Positions 35,350 to 44,460 of a stretch of 64,000 nucleotides of DNA are shown here, in pieces. The stretch's first letter is position 1. Every line of letters starts with the position of its first letter. The notes beneath the pieces are model-generated. The model saw only the letters and a program-made list of their open reading frames with translations. It made no database searches and was not told the DNA's origin. A program made the position numbers and the translations under genes. Origin of the DNA: Crocinitomicaceae bacterium (GTDB lineage Bacteria; Bacteroidota; Bacteroidia; Flavobacteriales_D; Crocinitomicaceae); assembly GCA_024643365.1 (NCBI GenBank), contig JAHENC010000005.1, positions 1-64,000 on the forward strand, in the 5' to 3' direction.

Positions 35350-37014
35350 ATGAACAAACTTCTACTCGCTACATCTGCCCTGTTTATTACTTTTTTAAGT
35401 TTCGCTCAAGGCTCATTAACCGGTAATATCGAAAGTACTTTTCAGTACCTAAATGCGGATTCTATTATTGACGCAAAACAGCCGGCAGAGAAAGGCCTTT
35501 TGAACTCCTACATGAATGTTTTCTATACACAAGGAAACTTCAAAGCGGGGATGAGGTTGGAATCATATTTGCCAAGAATCCAGGGATATCCAAACCGTTT
35601 TGATGGAACGGGAATAGGTATGCGATATATAGGATACTCAAATGGATTTGTGGATGTAACATTAGGATCATTTTATGAGCAGTTTGGTTCAGGACTTTCG
35701 TTTAGAGCTTATGAAGATCGTGCTTTGGGTTATGACAATATGATGGACGGTGCTCGAATCATTGTGCGTCCAACAAGTGGACTAGTGATCAAAGGGGTCT
35801 ATGGTTATCAACGCCTTTCGTTTCAAGGAGGAAATATCATCCATGGTGATGGTATTGTTCGTGGATTGGACGGTGAATTTCACCTGAATGAAGGATTAAA
35901 AAAAATGAAAGATTTTCCACTAGATGTTGTTCTTGGAGCTTCTTTTGTGAGTAAATACCAAGAGGATAATAATCCAGATCTGATCTTACCACAAAACGTA
36001 GGAACCTATGGCGGACGAATGAAATTACGCTATAAAAACTTTTACGGAGATGTAGAGTATGTTCAAAAAGAACAGGATCCCTCAAGTGACAATAATTACA
36101 TTTATAACTATGGACATGCGTCCGTTTTCAATGTTAGTTATACTCGGAAAGGACTCGGGATTCTTGTTTCCGGCAAATCTGTTGATAATATGAGCTACCG
36201 TTCGGATCGAACGAAAGATCTTCAAGATGTTTTTGTAAACTATTTGCCTTCGTTAAATAAAACACATACCTACAACCTTGTTGCAACTTTATACCCATAT
36301 GCCACACAACCATTGGGGGAAGTAGCTTATCAAACCGATGTTCTGTACACCTTCAAAAAAGGCACAAAATTGGGAGGAAAGTACGGAACGACGATAGGGG
36401 GTAATTTCTCTACAACGTATCAGCCGGCTCACAGTACAAACGGAATTAATCCGTTGGACTCTACCGGTGTAACCTATGTTTGTCGTCCGTTTCAAGCGAG
36501 TGACAGTATGTATTGGCAAGATATCAACTTCAATATCACGAAAAAATTTAACAAGAAATTCAGTACAATCTTGAGTTTTTACTCCATTAAAATCAACAAC
36601 GATGTGGTAAAAATTTCCAATGATGCTTCAGGAATTATCCATGCAAATATTGGAGTGGGAGAGTTTTCTTATAAATTCAACTCAAAACATTCTCTTCGTG
36701 CCGAAATCCAAGGGTTATTCGTTCAAAAAGAAGGTGGAGAAATCAAGGATAAAGGAAATTGGGCAACCTTGTTATTGGAGTATTCCATTTCTCCTGGATG
36801 GTTTTTCAGTTTTATGAATCAATACAATTATGGAAATCCCGAAGTGGAAAAACGAGTGAATTATCCAATTTTAACTTGCGGATACATTCGTGATGCCACA
36901 CGTTTCACCGTTTCTTATGGTCGCCAACGAGCTGGATTATTTTGTGTAGGTGGAGTTTGTCGATTCGTTCCAGCTTCTAATGGTTTAACACTTAGCTTTA
37001 CTCAAAGTTTTTAG
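35350..37014 (+). CDS. DUF6029-like outer membrane beta-barrel protein
   Basis: This 554-aa protein has a signal peptide (MNKLLLATSALFITFLSFAQ), then alternating amphipathic strands and a terminal Phe (SLSFTQSF), as in outer membrane barrels. I believe it is the Bacteroidota DUF6029 family; its function is unknown. It starts five bases after the TlpA-like gene and ends one base before the Omp28-like gene. C-terminal cysteines in FCVGGVCRFVP could be substrates of those redox partners. Confidence 0.82.
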   Translation: MNKLLLATSALFITFLSFAQGSLTGNIESTFQYLNADSIIDAKQPAEKGLLNSYMNVFYTQGNFKAGMRLESYLPRIQGYPNRFDGTGIGMRYIGYSNGFVDVTLGSFYEQFGSGLSFRAYEDRALGYDNMMDGARIIVRPTSGLVIKGVYGYQRLSFQGGNIIHGDGIVRGLDGEFHLNEGLKKMKDFPLDVVLGASFVSKYQEDNNPDLILPQNVGTYGGRMKLRYKNFYGDVEYVQKEQDPSSDNNYIYNYGHASVFNVSYTRKGLGILVSGKSVDNMSYRSDRTKDLQDVFVNYLPSLNKTHTYNLVATLYPYATQPLGEVAYQTDVLYTFKKGTKLGGKYGTTIGGNFSTTYQPAHSTNGINPLDSTGVTYVCRPFQASDSMYWQDINFNITKKFNKKFSTILSFYSIKINNDVVKISNDASGIIHANIGVGEFSYKFNSKHSLRAEIQGLFVQKEGGEIKDKGNWATLLLEYSISPGWFFSFMNQYNYGNPEVEKRVNYPILTCGYIRDATRFTVSYGRQRAGLFCVGGVCRFVPASNGLTLSFTQSF

Positions 37015-37015
37015 T

Positions 37016-37957
37016 ATGAAAAAGTTTTCTCTTTTGTTTCTTTTTGCATGGTCCATGTATCTTTATACATCGTGTGATCGCATAACGAATCCATACCCTC
37101 CTCAAGTTGTTTTAGAACTTGACACTACATTATACCCAGGTAATTGGGATGATTATGTTTCCAATGAATGGCCAACATTTACGGCAAACACAAACATTGA
37201 CCGAAATATTCTAATCGAAGATTATACAGGACATAAATGTATTTTTTGTCCAGCAGCTGCAGATTTGGCGCATCAACTAGAATTAACGCATGAAGGAAGG
37301 GTATTCGTTTCTTCGATGCATGTTGGACCACTTGGAATTGGTGATTTCCAAACAGTGAGCGCACCGGAATATCCAATAGATTTCACCAATCCTCAAGGCG
37401 TTGAAATTGGAACCTATTTTGGAACGAATGACGGTGGGTTTAGTGGGAATCCGCGTGGAACAATCAATCGTTTTCTTTCTGGAGGAAATATTTTTCAGAG
37501 TCCAAATGCATGGACGAGCATGGTGAATACGATGTTGGCGGAAAACACGTTAAAGGTAAATATGCAATCTGCCTTGAACTATTACCCAGAAACGCATGGT
37601 GCTTTCCTTCACGTTGAAGTGGAAAAATTAGATCAACAATTATCGAACGAATTGGGAATCGTTGCTTATGTACTTGAGGACTCTTTAGTTGGCGATCAAA
37701 AGATGAGTGATAACTCCCATAATACGAGTTACATTCACCGCGATATTCACCGAGGAAACTTGAACGCTCAAGCATTTGGGAGAGTTCTTGAAGCCGCGGA
37801 TTTGCAAAACGGAAAATACTATGTAAACTATAGCTTTGTTGTCCCAAATCAATTAGACGCCGCATACAATGCTGAGAATATGCATGTGTTGATTTACGTT
37901 TACGACCGCAGTACTTGGGAGATTTACCAGGTGATTCGTCAGAATATCATCCCTTAA
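37016..37957 (+). CDS. Omp28-related lipoprotein with thioredoxin-like CxxC
   Basis: This 313-aa protein has a lipoprotein signal (YTSC, C20) and an Omp28-like domain. Near the N-terminus the segment IEDYTGHKCIFCPAAADLAH (C75, C78) resembles a thioredoxin active site, as in other Omp28-related proteins. The rest is predicted beta-rich. It probably sits on the outer membrane. The CxxC may be catalytic or a target of the TlpA-like protein in the same run. It follows the barrel gene by one base and precedes rpoN by 22 bases. Confidence 0.87.
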   Translation: MKKFSLLFLFAWSMYLYTSCDRITNPYPPQVVLELDTTLYPGNWDDYVSNEWPTFTANTNIDRNILIEDYTGHKCIFCPAAADLAHQLELTHEGRVFVSSMHVGPLGIGDFQTVSAPEYPIDFTNPQGVEIGTYFGTNDGGFSGNPRGTINRFLSGGNIFQSPNAWTSMVNTMLAENTLKVNMQSALNYYPETHGAFLHVEVEKLDQQLSNELGIVAYVLEDSLVGDQKMSDNSHNTSYIHRDIHRGNLNAQAFGRVLEAADLQNGKYYVNYSFVVPNQLDAAYNAENMHVLIYVYDRSTWEIYQVIRQNIIP

Positions 37958-37979
37958 TTCGTATTTTTCGAAATTCCAA

Positions 37980-39422
37980 ATGGCGCTAAGACAACACCTT
38001 GCACAAAAACTGGAACAGCGACTTTCACCTCAACAAATCCAGTTGATGAAATTGCTTCAGGTTCCAACCATGGAATTAGATCAGCGCATCAAACAGGAAT
38101 TGGAAGAAAATCCAGCATTGGAAGAAGGAGCTGATGACTTCGAAGATGAATTTGAACAAGAAGAAGAATTTGATGATGCAGATGGCGAGGATGAATTCGA
38201 CCTCTCAGATTATTTAGATGATGACGTTGCCGATTATAAAACCCAAGCGAATAATCATTCAAAGGATGACGAAGAACGGGTAATTCCGCTGTCGGGAGAA
38301 CAATCCTTTCAAGAAAAATTAACGGAACAACTTCATTTGTTGTATTTGGAGGATGAACAATTTACCATCGCGGATGTCATCATTGGCAACCTTGATGAAT
38401 CTGGTTATTTGAACCGAAGCATAGATGCAATTGTCGATGATTTGGCCTTTTCTATGAATGTTGACGTGAGCGAAAAGGCAGTGTTGGATATATTGCATTT
38501 AGTGCAAGAATTAGATCCTGCTGGAGTTGGTGCTCGGAATTTACAAGAATGCCTTTTGATTCAGATAAAACGTAAACAAGATGGGGATATTTCTAGGTAT
38601 ACAGCGAAAAAAATCCTTGAAAATCACTTTGAAGAATTTACAAAAAAACATTACGATAAGATTGCAAAAAAACTCGAAATTGACGACCATGATCTGAAAG
38701 ATGCAATCGATGAAATTTTAAAATTAAATCCAAAACCGGGTGGTTCGATGCGTGAATCCGCAAAAAATTACCAACAAATTATTCCTGATTTTACCCTTTT
38801 TGAAAGTGAGGGACGCTTAGAACTCGGACTCAACGGCAGAAATGCCCCGGAATTAAAAGTAAGTCGAGAATATGAAACGATGCTTCGGTCTTATGCTGAA
38901 GGAGCAAAGTCCTCAAAATCAGATAAAGATGCGTTGTCATTCGTTCGTCAAAAATTAGATGGAGCAAAATGGTTCATTGATGCGATTAAACAGAGACAGC
39001 AAACTCTTTTGTTGACAATGGGCGCAATAATGGATTACCAAGAAGCGTATTTCTTGTGTGGAGATGAAACCAAACTTCGTCCAATGATTTTAAAAGACAT
39101 AGCTGATGTTATTGGTTTAGATATTTCAACTATTTCTAGGGTAGCGAATTCTAAATTTGTTCAAACAAATTATGGGATTTTCCCGTTAAAGTACTTCTTC
39201 TCCGAATCGTTGTCGACTGATAGCGGTGAGGAAGTATCGACTCGTGAGGTGAAAAAGATATTATCGGATGCCATCGAAGCAGAGGATAAACACAACCCAC
39301 TTACGGATGAAAAATTGATGGACTTACTGAACGAGAAAGGGTATAATATTGCCCGAAGAACAGTAGCGAAATATAGAGAGCAATTGAATATTCCAGTTGC
39401 TAGAATGCGAAAAGAACTATAG
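37980..39422 (+). CDS. rpoN: RNA polymerase sigma-54 factor
   Basis: This 480-aa protein has the Gln-rich activator-interaction region I (residues 1-48, QKLEQRLSPQQIQLMKLLQ), an acidic region II (about 50-95), the core- and -12-binding domains, and the RpoN box ARRTVAKYRE near 458-467. It directs transcription from -24/-12 promoters with an AAA+ activator; no such activator gene is in the window. It lies 22 bases after the Omp28-like gene and 2 bases before a membrane protein gene, so it is probably part of a longer transcript. Confidence 0.97.
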   Translation: MALRQHLAQKLEQRLSPQQIQLMKLLQVPTMELDQRIKQELEENPALEEGADDFEDEFEQEEEFDDADGEDEFDLSDYLDDDVADYKTQANNHSKDDEERVIPLSGEQSFQEKLTEQLHLLYLEDEQFTIADVIIGNLDESGYLNRSIDAIVDDLAFSMNVDVSEKAVLDILHLVQELDPAGVGARNLQECLLIQIKRKQDGDISRYTAKKILENHFEEFTKKHYDKIAKKLEIDDHDLKDAIDEILKLNPKPGGSMRESAKNYQQIIPDFTLFESEGRLELGLNGRNAPELKVSREYETMLRSYAEGAKSSKSDKDALSFVRQKLDGAKWFIDAIKQRQQTLLLTMGAIMDYQEAYFLCGDETKLRPMILKDIADVIGLDISTISRVANSKFVQTNYGIFPLKYFFSESLSTDSGEEVSTREVKKILSDAIEAEDKHNPLTDEKLMDLLNEKGYNIARRTVAKYREQLNIPVARMRKEL

Positions 39423-39424
39423 AA

Positions 39425-40081
39425 ATGAAAGGAATACTAGCTCATTTTTTTTCCTGGGTGTTTTTGCCCCTATTTATGCCAACGTATGGGATACTATTGG
39501 CCATGTATATACCTTCTACACCCAATGATCTTAGTCAGGTTTCCATGTACTTACTTTTGCCTGAAATGAAGACGAGATTATTTCTACTTTTCTTCTTGTT
39601 CAGCGCTGTGGCACCGGGATTATCTTTTTTGGCATTGCACCAAAAGAAAGTAATCAGCACCATCGATATTGAAAATCAACGTGAAAGAAATATTCCATTG
39701 TTGGTGATGATGGCTTATTCTTTAGTGCTTTTTTTATTGTTTTTTGTCAAAGCTCCTGATGCAGCCCTTCCAATAGCTTTCTATGCACTTCCGCTCTCTG
39801 GATTTATCGTGACGGCAGTTTTCATGGGAATTAATAGGTGGATAAAAATCTCTTTACACGCTGGAGGTGCCGGCATTTTGGTGGGATTCCTTGTCGCGTT
39901 TTATTTAGAACAACAAAGTTTCGCGAGTTGGATTTTACCTGTCGCAATTCTTGCTTCCGGATTGACGATTTCTGCACGCTTATATTTAAATAAACACCGT
40001 CCAATCGAGGTTTATACTGGTTGGACATTAGCTGTACTTATAACCTTTTTCACCCATTATTTTTACTTACAATGTGTATAA
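39425..40081 (+). CDS. PAP2-like membrane protein
   Basis: This 218-aa protein has about six membrane helices. The C-terminal half has SLHAGGAG and, later, RLYLNKHRPIEVYTGW, which resemble the SGH and SRxxxxxHxxxD phosphatase motifs of the PAP2 family (here H...R...H...E). It could dephosphorylate a lipid pyrophosphate, but the catalytic residues do not match exactly, so an inactive or diverged member is possible. It starts two bases after rpoN and overlaps the following lipoprotein gene by ten bases. Confidence 0.78.
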   Translation: MKGILAHFFSWVFLPLFMPTYGILLAMYIPSTPNDLSQVSMYLLLPEMKTRLFLLFFLFSAVAPGLSFLALHQKKVISTIDIENQRERNIPLLVMMAYSLVLFLLFFVKAPDAALPIAFYALPLSGFIVTAVFMGINRWIKISLHAGGAGILVGFLVAFYLEQQSFASWILPVAILASGLTISARLYLNKHRPIEVYTGWTLAVLITFFTHYFYLQCV

Positions 40082-40635
40082 AGCGCTCCATCACTTTTCT
40101 CCTTTCCATGAGCATGCTTATCGCATCCTGCTCGGATTTAAAAAAGGATGAACAATTAAAACGTATCTCTAAATTAGAGAAAGGACTTGCTCTGATTGAA
40201 AATCAGCGTTTAAAAAATGAGATCGATACGTTGACGGCACTGAAAATCGCAACCAATGCCGTAGAAATACGCATTAAAAACTATCTCGTATTGGACACCA
40301 TCGATTTGATTTTAGGAAAAAAAATGGATGCCTATAAAATAATGAGAAGAAGCCTTAAACCATTAGGGAAACAAAATGTACAGTTAAAACAAGCACTTCG
40401 TGAGGAGCAAAAGTCCTTAAAAAATTTGAAAACGGATATTGAAAACGGATCTGGTAGCCGAGATAAGTATGAGTCTTATATTTTGTTCGAAAAAAACAAA
40501 ATAAAGCAACTTCAAACATTACTCGATGAGTACCTCAGACAAAAGCAAGAAACGTTGGCCACTTATCGTGAATTACATCCAGAATTGAATCAATTTTCCT
40601 TAGATTTAGTAAGAAAATACAATTTGACTCATTAA
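40072..40635 (+). CDS. Coiled-coil lipoprotein of unknown function
   Basis: This protein of about 187 aa has a lipoprotein signal (SMLIASC, lipid Cys near residue 20). The rest is nearly all charged helix, rich in Lys, Glu, Leu and Gln, so coiled coil is likely. I do not recognise a family. ATG 40072 is preferred over the longer reading from 40021 because it yields the lipoprotein signal and overlaps the upstream stop by ten bases. It overlaps the TPR gene by one base, so the two may form an envelope-attached pair. Confidence 0.75.
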   Translation: MCIKRSITFLLSMSMLIASCSDLKKDEQLKRISKLEKGLALIENQRLKNEIDTLTALKIATNAVEIRIKNYLVLDTIDLILGKKMDAYKIMRRSLKPLGKQNVQLKQALREEQKSLKNLKTDIENGSGSRDKYESYILFEKNKIKQLQTLLDEYLRQKQETLATYRELHPELNQFSLDLVRKYNLTH

Positions 40636-42470
40636 TGAAGTTTACCGTCCTTTTCTTGTTTTTATTCTTAATAAACAGTGTGTTTTGTCAAACAGAGACA
40701 GATATTCAACTCGCTCAATATTATTATACCAATGGTGAATTCGAAAAGGCAACATCCTACTACGAAAAGATTTATGCCAATGATCAATCAAAGGTTGTCT
40801 TTACACGTTACTACGAGTGTTTATTGGAAACAAAAGATACCAAGACGGCTGAAAAGATTTTAAAAAAACAAGTGAACTTAAATCGTGGAGACCTAGACCT
40901 TCGGGTGACATTTGCACAGTTTTACGAAGAAATAAATGAAGTGTCAAAATCGCGAAAGATTTACGATGAACTACTGGAAGAAGTAAACAACAATCCTGGT
41001 TTGACTATTCAAATCTATCAGGCTCTTGTCGCAAGAGGAAAATTTGATTTAGCAAAAGCTTGTTTGGATAAAGGAAGAAAACTTGCCCCAAGTTATCCCT
41101 TTCATTTTCAGTATGCAGATTATTACGCATTAATTGGAAACAAGTCGGAAATGATGCGCGAATACATTGAGTACCTCGAGATTCAACCAAATATGAAGGA
41201 GTCGATACAACTCGCTATAAATAGTCGGGTTGACTTGAGCAATAGCGATGCTCCAGACTTCATGTCACTGAAAGAATTATTAATCACGAAAACTCAAAAA
41301 CCAAACGCTCCGTTGATTTATTCCGAAATGCTGATTTGGCTGTTTGTCCAGAATCAAAATTTCAATGGCGCATTCATTCAAGCGCAAGCATTGGACAAAA
41401 GAGTTCAAGGTGATGGGTCACGTGTTTTCGAACTGGGATTAATTTGCGTCGAAAATAAATCCTACGATATCGCTCGCAAATGTTTTGATTATGTCATATC
41501 GCTTGGATCGAGTCAACCCTTATATTTTGAGGCACAAAAAAACCTATTGAATACTCGTTTTATTGAAATCACCACAAACCGTTCTTATTCAGCTATCGAG
41601 ATTGAGGCAACGATTCAAGATTATAATGATGCATTAAACCGACTAGGTAAATCTAGATTCACCTTTCAAATCATTCTGGAACTGGCACATATCAAAGCGT
41701 TTTATGCCGAACAGGTTTTGGAGTCATTGGAACTGCTGAATGCTTTATTGGTCACTCCCGGATTAACAGACATGCAAAGAGCACAGGTTAAAATGAAGCT
41801 AGCTGATGTGCAAGTTTTGGGAGGGGATATTTGGGAAGCTTCCTTGCTATACATGCAGGTGGATAATGATTTTAAGTTTGAGCAAATCGGTAATGAAGCA
41901 AAATATAAAAATGCGCGTGTTTTTTATTTTGATGGAGAATTTGATTTTGCGCAAGGACAATTAAATGTGTTGAAAGAATCAACTTCAAAAATGATTGCTA
42001 ATGATGCGCTTCAGCTGTCCGTTATGATTACGGATAATTATGGTTTGGACAGCAATTATCAAGCGATGTTGTGGTTTGCCACTGCAGAACGTCTTATTGA
42101 ACAACATCGTTATGATTCTGCATTTGTGTTATTCGATAGCATTCAAATTAATTTCCCTATGCATTCATTGGCAGATGAAATTTTGTTCCGCAAGGGGAAG
42201 GCGATGGAGCAACAAGGAAAATGGTCTGCTGCAAAGGATTATTATACTGATTTATTGAAATTCCATTCTGATGATATTCTTGGCGATGACGCCCTTTTTC
42301 GCCTAGCTGATTTGGAAGAAAACCAATTTCAAAACAAAGAAAAAGCGCTTGAGTATTACAAGCGCTTAATTATTGAGTTTAAAGGAAGCTTATTTTCTAC
42401 CGAAGCTCGATCGCGTATCCGCTTTTTACGCGGTGATGCAAATATCGAACTTGATTCCGAACTACGTTAA
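40635..42470 (+). CDS. Secreted tetratricopeptide repeat protein
   Basis: This 611-aa protein has a signal peptide (MKFTVLFLFLFLINSVFCQ) followed by helical TPR-like repeats, visible near 25-60 (AQYYYTNGEFEKATSYYEKIY) and again near the C-terminus (KGKAMEQQGKWSAAKDYYTDLL, then a BamD-like LADLEENQFQNKEKALEYYKRL). It is probably a periplasmic scaffold; the final part resembles proteins of envelope assembly systems. It ends the plus-strand run; its TAA abuts the stop of convergent gcdH with no bases between. Confidence 0.85.
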   Translation: MKFTVLFLFLFLINSVFCQTETDIQLAQYYYTNGEFEKATSYYEKIYANDQSKVVFTRYYECLLETKDTKTAEKILKKQVNLNRGDLDLRVTFAQFYEEINEVSKSRKIYDELLEEVNNNPGLTIQIYQALVARGKFDLAKACLDKGRKLAPSYPFHFQYADYYALIGNKSEMMREYIEYLEIQPNMKESIQLAINSRVDLSNSDAPDFMSLKELLITKTQKPNAPLIYSEMLIWLFVQNQNFNGAFIQAQALDKRVQGDGSRVFELGLICVENKSYDIARKCFDYVISLGSSQPLYFEAQKNLLNTRFIEITTNRSYSAIEIEATIQDYNDALNRLGKSRFTFQIILELAHIKAFYAEQVLESLELLNALLVTPGLTDMQRAQVKMKLADVQVLGGDIWEASLLYMQVDNDFKFEQIGNEAKYKNARVFYFDGEFDFAQGQLNVLKESTSKMIANDALQLSVMITDNYGLDSNYQAMLWFATAERLIEQHRYDSAFVLFDSIQINFPMHSLADEILFRKGKAMEQQGKWSAAKDYYTDLLKFHSDDILGDDALFRLADLEENQFQNKEKALEYYKRLIIEFKGSLFSTEARSRIRFLRGDANIELDSELR

Positions 42471-43670
42471 TTAATTCAAATCTGGCATTTCACGTGTGAA
42501 TGCTGGAATTCCAGTTACATCCATCCCGGTAATTAATAAGTGAATATCATGTGTTCCTTCGTAGGTTACAACAGACTCTAGATTTGCCATATGACGCATC
42601 ATGGAGTATTCACTCGTAATTCCCATTCCTCCGTGAATTTGGCGAGCTTCACGTGCAATGTTTAATGCGATTTCAACATTGTTACGTTTAGCCATTGAAA
42701 TTTGTGCCGATGTTGCTCGACCTTCATTACGTAGTTGTCCTAATCGGAATGTCAGTAATTGAGCTTTCGTGATTTCTGTAATCATTTCAGCTAATTTTTT
42801 CTGAATCAATTGGAATGCCCCAATTGGAACGTTAAATTGTGTGCGTTCTTTAGAGTAACGTAAAGCTTGATCATAGCAATCCATTGCTGCACCGATAGCA
42901 CCCCATGCAATTCCAAATCGTGCTGAATCCAAACAACTTAAAGGAGCACCAAGTCCAGATCTTCCAGGAAGAATATTTGACTTAGGAACTTTTACGTTAT
43001 CAAAAATGAGTTCTCCTGTTGCCGAAGCACGAAGTGATAGTTTACCGTGCATTTCTGGTGTGGAAAAACCTTCCATTCCGCGTTCGACGATAATCCCATG
43101 AATTCTACCTGTTTCATCTTTTGCCCAAACAACCGCGATGTCAGCGAAAGGCGCATTCGAAATCCACATTTTAGCCCCATTCAAGATAACATGGTCTCCA
43201 GCATCTTTGAAGTTGGTAATCATTCCACCAGGATTTGAACCGTGATCAGGCTCAGTTAAGCCGAAACATCCCATCATTTCTCCAGTAGAAAGCTTTGGTA
43301 AATATTTTTGTTTGTGTTCTTCTGAACCGTATTTCCAGATAGGATACATGACTAAAGACGATTGAACAGATGCTGTTGAACGCAATCCTGAATCACAACG
43401 CTCTAATTCTTGCATAATTAAACCATAAGAAATATGATCTAATCCTGGACCACCATATTCCTCAGGGATATATGGACCAAATGCACCGATTTCTCCCAAT
43501 CCTTTCAAAATGTGCATAGGGAATGTTGCATTTTCGTAATGCTCATCGATAATTGGCGAAACTTCTTTTTTAACCCAAGCTCTTGCAGCATCTCGAACTA
43601 ATTTGTGCTCATCTGAAAGTAGGTCATCCATTCCGTAGTAGTCAGGATGTGTAAATAAATCTGTTTTCAT
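42471..43670 (-). CDS. gcdH: Glutaryl-CoA dehydrogenase
   Basis: This 399-aa acyl-CoA dehydrogenase closely follows glutaryl-CoA dehydrogenases: GCFGLTEPDHGSNPGGM, FSLRASATG-like KLSLRASATGELI, ARFGIAWGAIGA and catalytic Glu371 in TYEGTHDI. It converts glutaryl-CoA to crotonyl-CoA with loss of CO2 in lysine and tryptophan breakdown; kynU in this window acts on tryptophan products. A TACTTTTG box (43698-43691) ends 20 bases before the ATG. The 3' end meets the TPR gene stop-to-stop. Confidence 0.92.
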   Translation of the reverse strand: MKTDLFTHPDYYGMDDLLSDEHKLVRDAARAWVKKEVSPIIDEHYENATFPMHILKGLGEIGAFGPYIPEEYGGPGLDHISYGLIMQELERCDSGLRSTASVQSSLVMYPIWKYGSEEHKQKYLPKLSTGEMMGCFGLTEPDHGSNPGGMITNFKDAGDHVILNGAKMWISNAPFADIAVVWAKDETGRIHGIIVERGMEGFSTPEMHGKLSLRASATGELIFDNVKVPKSNILPGRSGLGAPLSCLDSARFGIAWGAIGAAMDCYDQALRYSKERTQFNVPIGAFQLIQKKLAEMITEITKAQLLTFRLGQLRNEGRATSAQISMAKRNNVEIALNIAREARQIHGGMGITSEYSMMRHMANLESVVTYEGTHDIHLLITGMDVTGIPAFTREMPDLN

Positions 43671-43690
43671 AATTTACCTTTATTTGATTG

Positions 43691-43698
43691 CAAAAGTA
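43691..43698 (-). promoter_or_regulatory. -7 element of gcdH
   Basis: TACTTTTG on the minus strand is an exact TAnnTTTG match ending 20 bases before the ATG, the same octamer and similar spacing as at hemL and ispG. Confidence 0.5.
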
Positions 43699-43711
43699 AG
43701 TAATAATTAAA

Positions 43712-44434
43712 ATGTCCACCCCATACATTTTTGAATTAATTTTGTCTGCGATGATATATACCTTACTTAGCTCATTCGAACTGATCGAACGTAATACACA
43801 AATGAATAGTTACTTGCTTGTAATTATCTTGCTTTGTTTTGCGTTTGTCGGTGTGGCACGTGTCGCTCAGCCGGATTTAATTGCCCAGACTTTCACGGGA
43901 TTTTTTAAAGTGAAACGTCCGGACAGTAATGGATTCGAAGGGTCGAAACTACAACCTAGTATGACTGTGTTAATCGTCCTCAATTACATTATTTCCTTTT
44001 CAACCTGTGTTTTTCTATTACTCTATCAGCAAATAAATATGCTAGACACTGTTTGGTTGACCATAAAAATAGTATTCGCCCTAACTTTTTTGCAGCTCAT
44101 CAATTTTCGCATGGTGTTTTTATTGTCAGGGGAGCGTGCGATACTAGATTCAATGAGTGCTCTTAATAAACAGATTTGGTCTTTCGGGGGATTTATATTA
44201 ACCTGTTTGGCGCTTCTTTGGATATTAAATCAGGAACTGCAACATGTTTTTGAACAATTGTTTTTCATCGTTTTTTCGTTATTAGTTGTTTGGCGCATGG
44301 TGAAAGGCCTATTGCTTGCCGTACAATTAAGATACAAATGGTATTATTTAATTTTGTATCTTTGCACCCTAGAAATTTTACCCTTGCTTATTTTATCCAA
44401 ATTAGCATTGCACAATTTCTCAGCAGTAATATGA
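43712..44434 (+). CDS. DUF4271-like membrane protein
   Basis: This 240-aa protein has six or seven membrane helices and a basic loop after the second (TGFFKVKRPDSNGFEG). It matches my recollection of the Bacteroidota DUF4271 family, which is regularly found beside a HemD-like gene, as here (26-base gap). Function is unknown; pairing with a haem enzyme hints at tetrapyrrole transport or regulation, but this is inference from position only. Confidence 0.82.
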   Translation: MSTPYIFELILSAMIYTLLSSFELIERNTQMNSYLLVIILLCFAFVGVARVAQPDLIAQTFTGFFKVKRPDSNGFEGSKLQPSMTVLIVLNYIISFSTCVFLLLYQQINMLDTVWLTIKIVFALTFLQLINFRMVFLLSGERAILDSMSALNKQIWSFGGFILTCLALLWILNQELQHVFEQLFFIVFSLLVVWRMVKGLLLAVQLRYKWYYLILYLCTLEILPLLILSKLALHNFSAVI

Positions 44435-44460
44435 TTTTATACCTTTAAAAATAACGAAAC

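Noticed and set aside
37464-37865. Open frame antisense to the Omp28-like gene
   Set aside because: No domain or promoter, and the sense gene is strongly supported.
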